From: an uncultured Brevundimonas sp.
GTDB lineage: Bacteria > Pseudomonadota > Alphaproteobacteria > Caulobacterales > Caulobacteraceae
Assembly (NCBI RefSeq): GCF_943913055.1
Contig: NZ_CALTWS010000149.1
Span: 1 to 6,812, forward strand
Length of the DNA stretch: 6,812 bases
Direction: 5' to 3'
In this document: one piece after another, positions 6,091-6,812 of the stretch
Layout: each line of letters starts with the position of its first letter
How positions within the stretch are numbered: the stretch's first letter is position 1
Translations under genes and position numbers: made by a program
Notes under the pieces: model-generated
Database searches by the model: none
What the model was told of the DNA's origin: nothing
Seen by the model: only the letters and a program-made list of their open reading frames with translations

Positions 6091-6148
6091 GCCCCTCCGT
6101 CTCGCTGCGCGAGCCACCTCCCCATTCGCTGCGCGAACAGGGAGGAGA
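6091..6148. repeat. Right module of the palindromic repeat (inverted copy)
   Basis: From the outside inward on the - strand, it repeats the left module's plan. An arm TCTCCTCCC (6140-6148) leads into hairpin TTCGC/GCGAA (6125-6129 and 6133-6137) closed by CCTCCC/GGGAGG (6117-6122 and 6140-6145). Then comes hairpin CTCGC/GCGAG (6101-6105 and 6109-6113), then GGAGGGGC (6091-6098, - strand). Its outer edge lies 7 bp from the radA stop codon. Confidence 0.7.
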
Positions 6149-6155
6149 AGGTGTC

Positions 6156-6812
6156 TCAATAGCGGTTCTGCGAGATTCGTTCGACCACTTCGGTCAGGCG
6201 GGTCACAGAGGTCAGTTTCACACCCTTGTCCTTCACTGTGAGGGGAGGGGTCAGGGCGTGGTCGAAGCCCAGCTTGTTGGCTTCCCGCAGCCGCGCCTCG
6301 GCCCGCCCGACGCTGCGAACCTCGCCCGACAGGCTGATTTCCCCGAAGACGACGCAGCCTTGGGGCAGCGGCATGTCGGTGGCCGAACTGATCAGGGCCG
6401 CCGCCGCCGCCAGATCCGCGGCCGGTTCGTTGATGCGCAGGCCGCCCGCCACGTTCAGATAGACGTCCTGATCCCCGAAGCCGAAACCGCAGCGTGCCTC
6501 CAGCACGGCCAGCACCATGTTGAGCCGCCCCGTATCCCAGCCGACGACGGCCCGGCGTGGCGTGCCATAGGCGGACTTTGACACCAGGGCCTGCATCTCG
6601 ACCAGCACGGGGCGCGACCCCTCGATGCCGGCGAAGACGGCGGCCCCAGGTGCACGGTCCTTGCCCTCGCCCAGGAACAGGGCGGATGGGTTGGACACTT
6701 CGCGCAAACCTGCATCGCCCATCTCGAAAACGCCGATCTCGTCGGTCGCGCCGAAGCGGTTCTTGCCCGCGCGCAGGATGCGGAACGGATAGCCGCGCTC
6801 GCCCTCGAAGCT
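6156..6812 (-). CDS. radA: DNA repair protein RadA (3' part; 5' end beyond window)
   Basis: RadA (Sms) is a RecA-like ATPase that drives branch migration in homologous recombination. The last 218 residues are present; the frame stays open to the window edge, so the N-terminal zinc finger and Walker A part lie outside. Seen: the RadA hallmark KNRFG at 17-21 of this fragment, then DEIGVFEM leading into the Lon-like domain. That domain has AGGLRINEP at 122-130 and GEISLSGEVR at 157-166, both matching the RadA family pattern. Where Lon protease has its catalytic Ser (GPSAG), this reads EPAAD, and the Lon Lys position is also not kept, so it should not be a protease. The Met at 6720-6722 is internal, not a start: the preceding 30 codons carry KNRFG. 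The repeat and cvpA follow on the same strand 154 bp downstream. Confidence 0.95.
   Translation of the reverse strand, partial: SFEGERGYPFRILRAGKNRFGATDEIGVFEMGDAGLREVSNPSALFLGEGKDRAPGAAVFAGIEGSRPVLVEMQALVSKSAYGTPRRAVVGWDTGRLNMVLAVLEARCGFGFGDQDVYLNVAGGLRINEPAADLAAAAALISSATDMPLPQGCVVFGEISLSGEVRSVGRAEARLREANKLGFDHALTPPLTVKDKGVKLTSVTRLTEVVERISQNRY

Larger units (their letters stand above)
6006..6148. repeat. Composite palindromic intergenic repeat (two inverted modules)
   Basis: This element fills most of the 154-bp gap between radA and cvpA. The outer ends form a perfect 9-bp inverted repeat (TCTCCTCCC at 6006-6014, GGGAGGAGA at 6140-6148). An inner 8-bp inverted repeat (GGAGGGGC at 6048-6055, GCCCCTCC at 6091-6098) brackets a 35-nt unpaired centre. 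Each half is a module of two hairpins, and the right half is the inverted relative of the left. It has no coding capacity and no recognisable transposase. I recall similar CCTCCCC...GGGGAGG palindromes as abundant between genes in Caulobacter-like genomes, but copy number cannot be tested from this window. No promoter or T-rich terminator was recognised within it. Confidence 0.8.

Noticed and set aside
6006..6148. CRISPR array or intrinsic terminator in the radA-cvpA gap
   Set aside because: There are only two inverted modules and no regularly spaced direct repeats, and no T-rich run follows the hairpins on either strand.
5441..6241. A 266-codon + strand frame running through cvpA antisense, the repeat and the radA end
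   Set aside because: It crosses the palindromic repeat and is opposite well-recognised genes, with no motif and no convincing start.
6156..6722. A separate 188-residue gene starting at the Met at 6722
   Set aside because: The frame continues upstream to the window edge and encodes the RadA motif KNRFG, so this Met is internal to radA.

Overview
This is a compact, high-GC chromosomal housekeeping region from an alphaproteobacterium, most likely Caulobacterales and Brevundimonas-like. That assignment rests on strong G/C third-position codon bias, near-absence of TTA, CTA and TCA codons, the protein family variants (an alphaproteobacterial-looking PurF, an enlarged BamB, a Der with a basic tail) and a GC-rich palindromic intergenic repeat of a kind I recall from Caulobacter-like genomes. 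It is inferred from gene content and style, not from a database match.

Layout. On the + strand, bamB (outer-membrane beta-barrel assembly lipoprotein) is followed 42 bp later by der (double-GTPase ribosome assembly factor), the same pairing as in the yfgM-bamB-der operon of E. coli. On the - strand, reading right to left, come radA (3' part only, cut by the window edge), a 154-bp gap holding a palindromic repeat, cvpA, purF and a short-chain dehydrogenase/reductase (SDR) gene. The two blocks converge tail to tail: der and the SDR gene stop 10 bp apart, with a small inverted repeat at the junction.

How the genes work together. bamB serves outer-membrane protein insertion and der serves 50S ribosome maturation. 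cvpA-purF is the classic pairing of a small membrane protein with the first committed enzyme of purine synthesis. The SDR starts 7 nt after purF without a visible Shine-Dalgarno sequence, so it is probably translated by coupling. radA is a RecA-like recombination helicase.

No defence system, mobile element with coding capacity, RNA gene or CRISPR array is visible. The most interesting non-coding signal is the two-module palindrome between radA and cvpA (about 6006-6148). Its hairpin arms differ in sequence but keep their pairing, and its cvpA-proximal hairpin contains the cvpA Shine-Dalgarno sequence. The most interesting protein-level signals are a CxxC at the mature N-terminus of PurF, loss of the Fe-S ligands in PurF, and non-canonical G4 motifs in both GTPase domains of Der.
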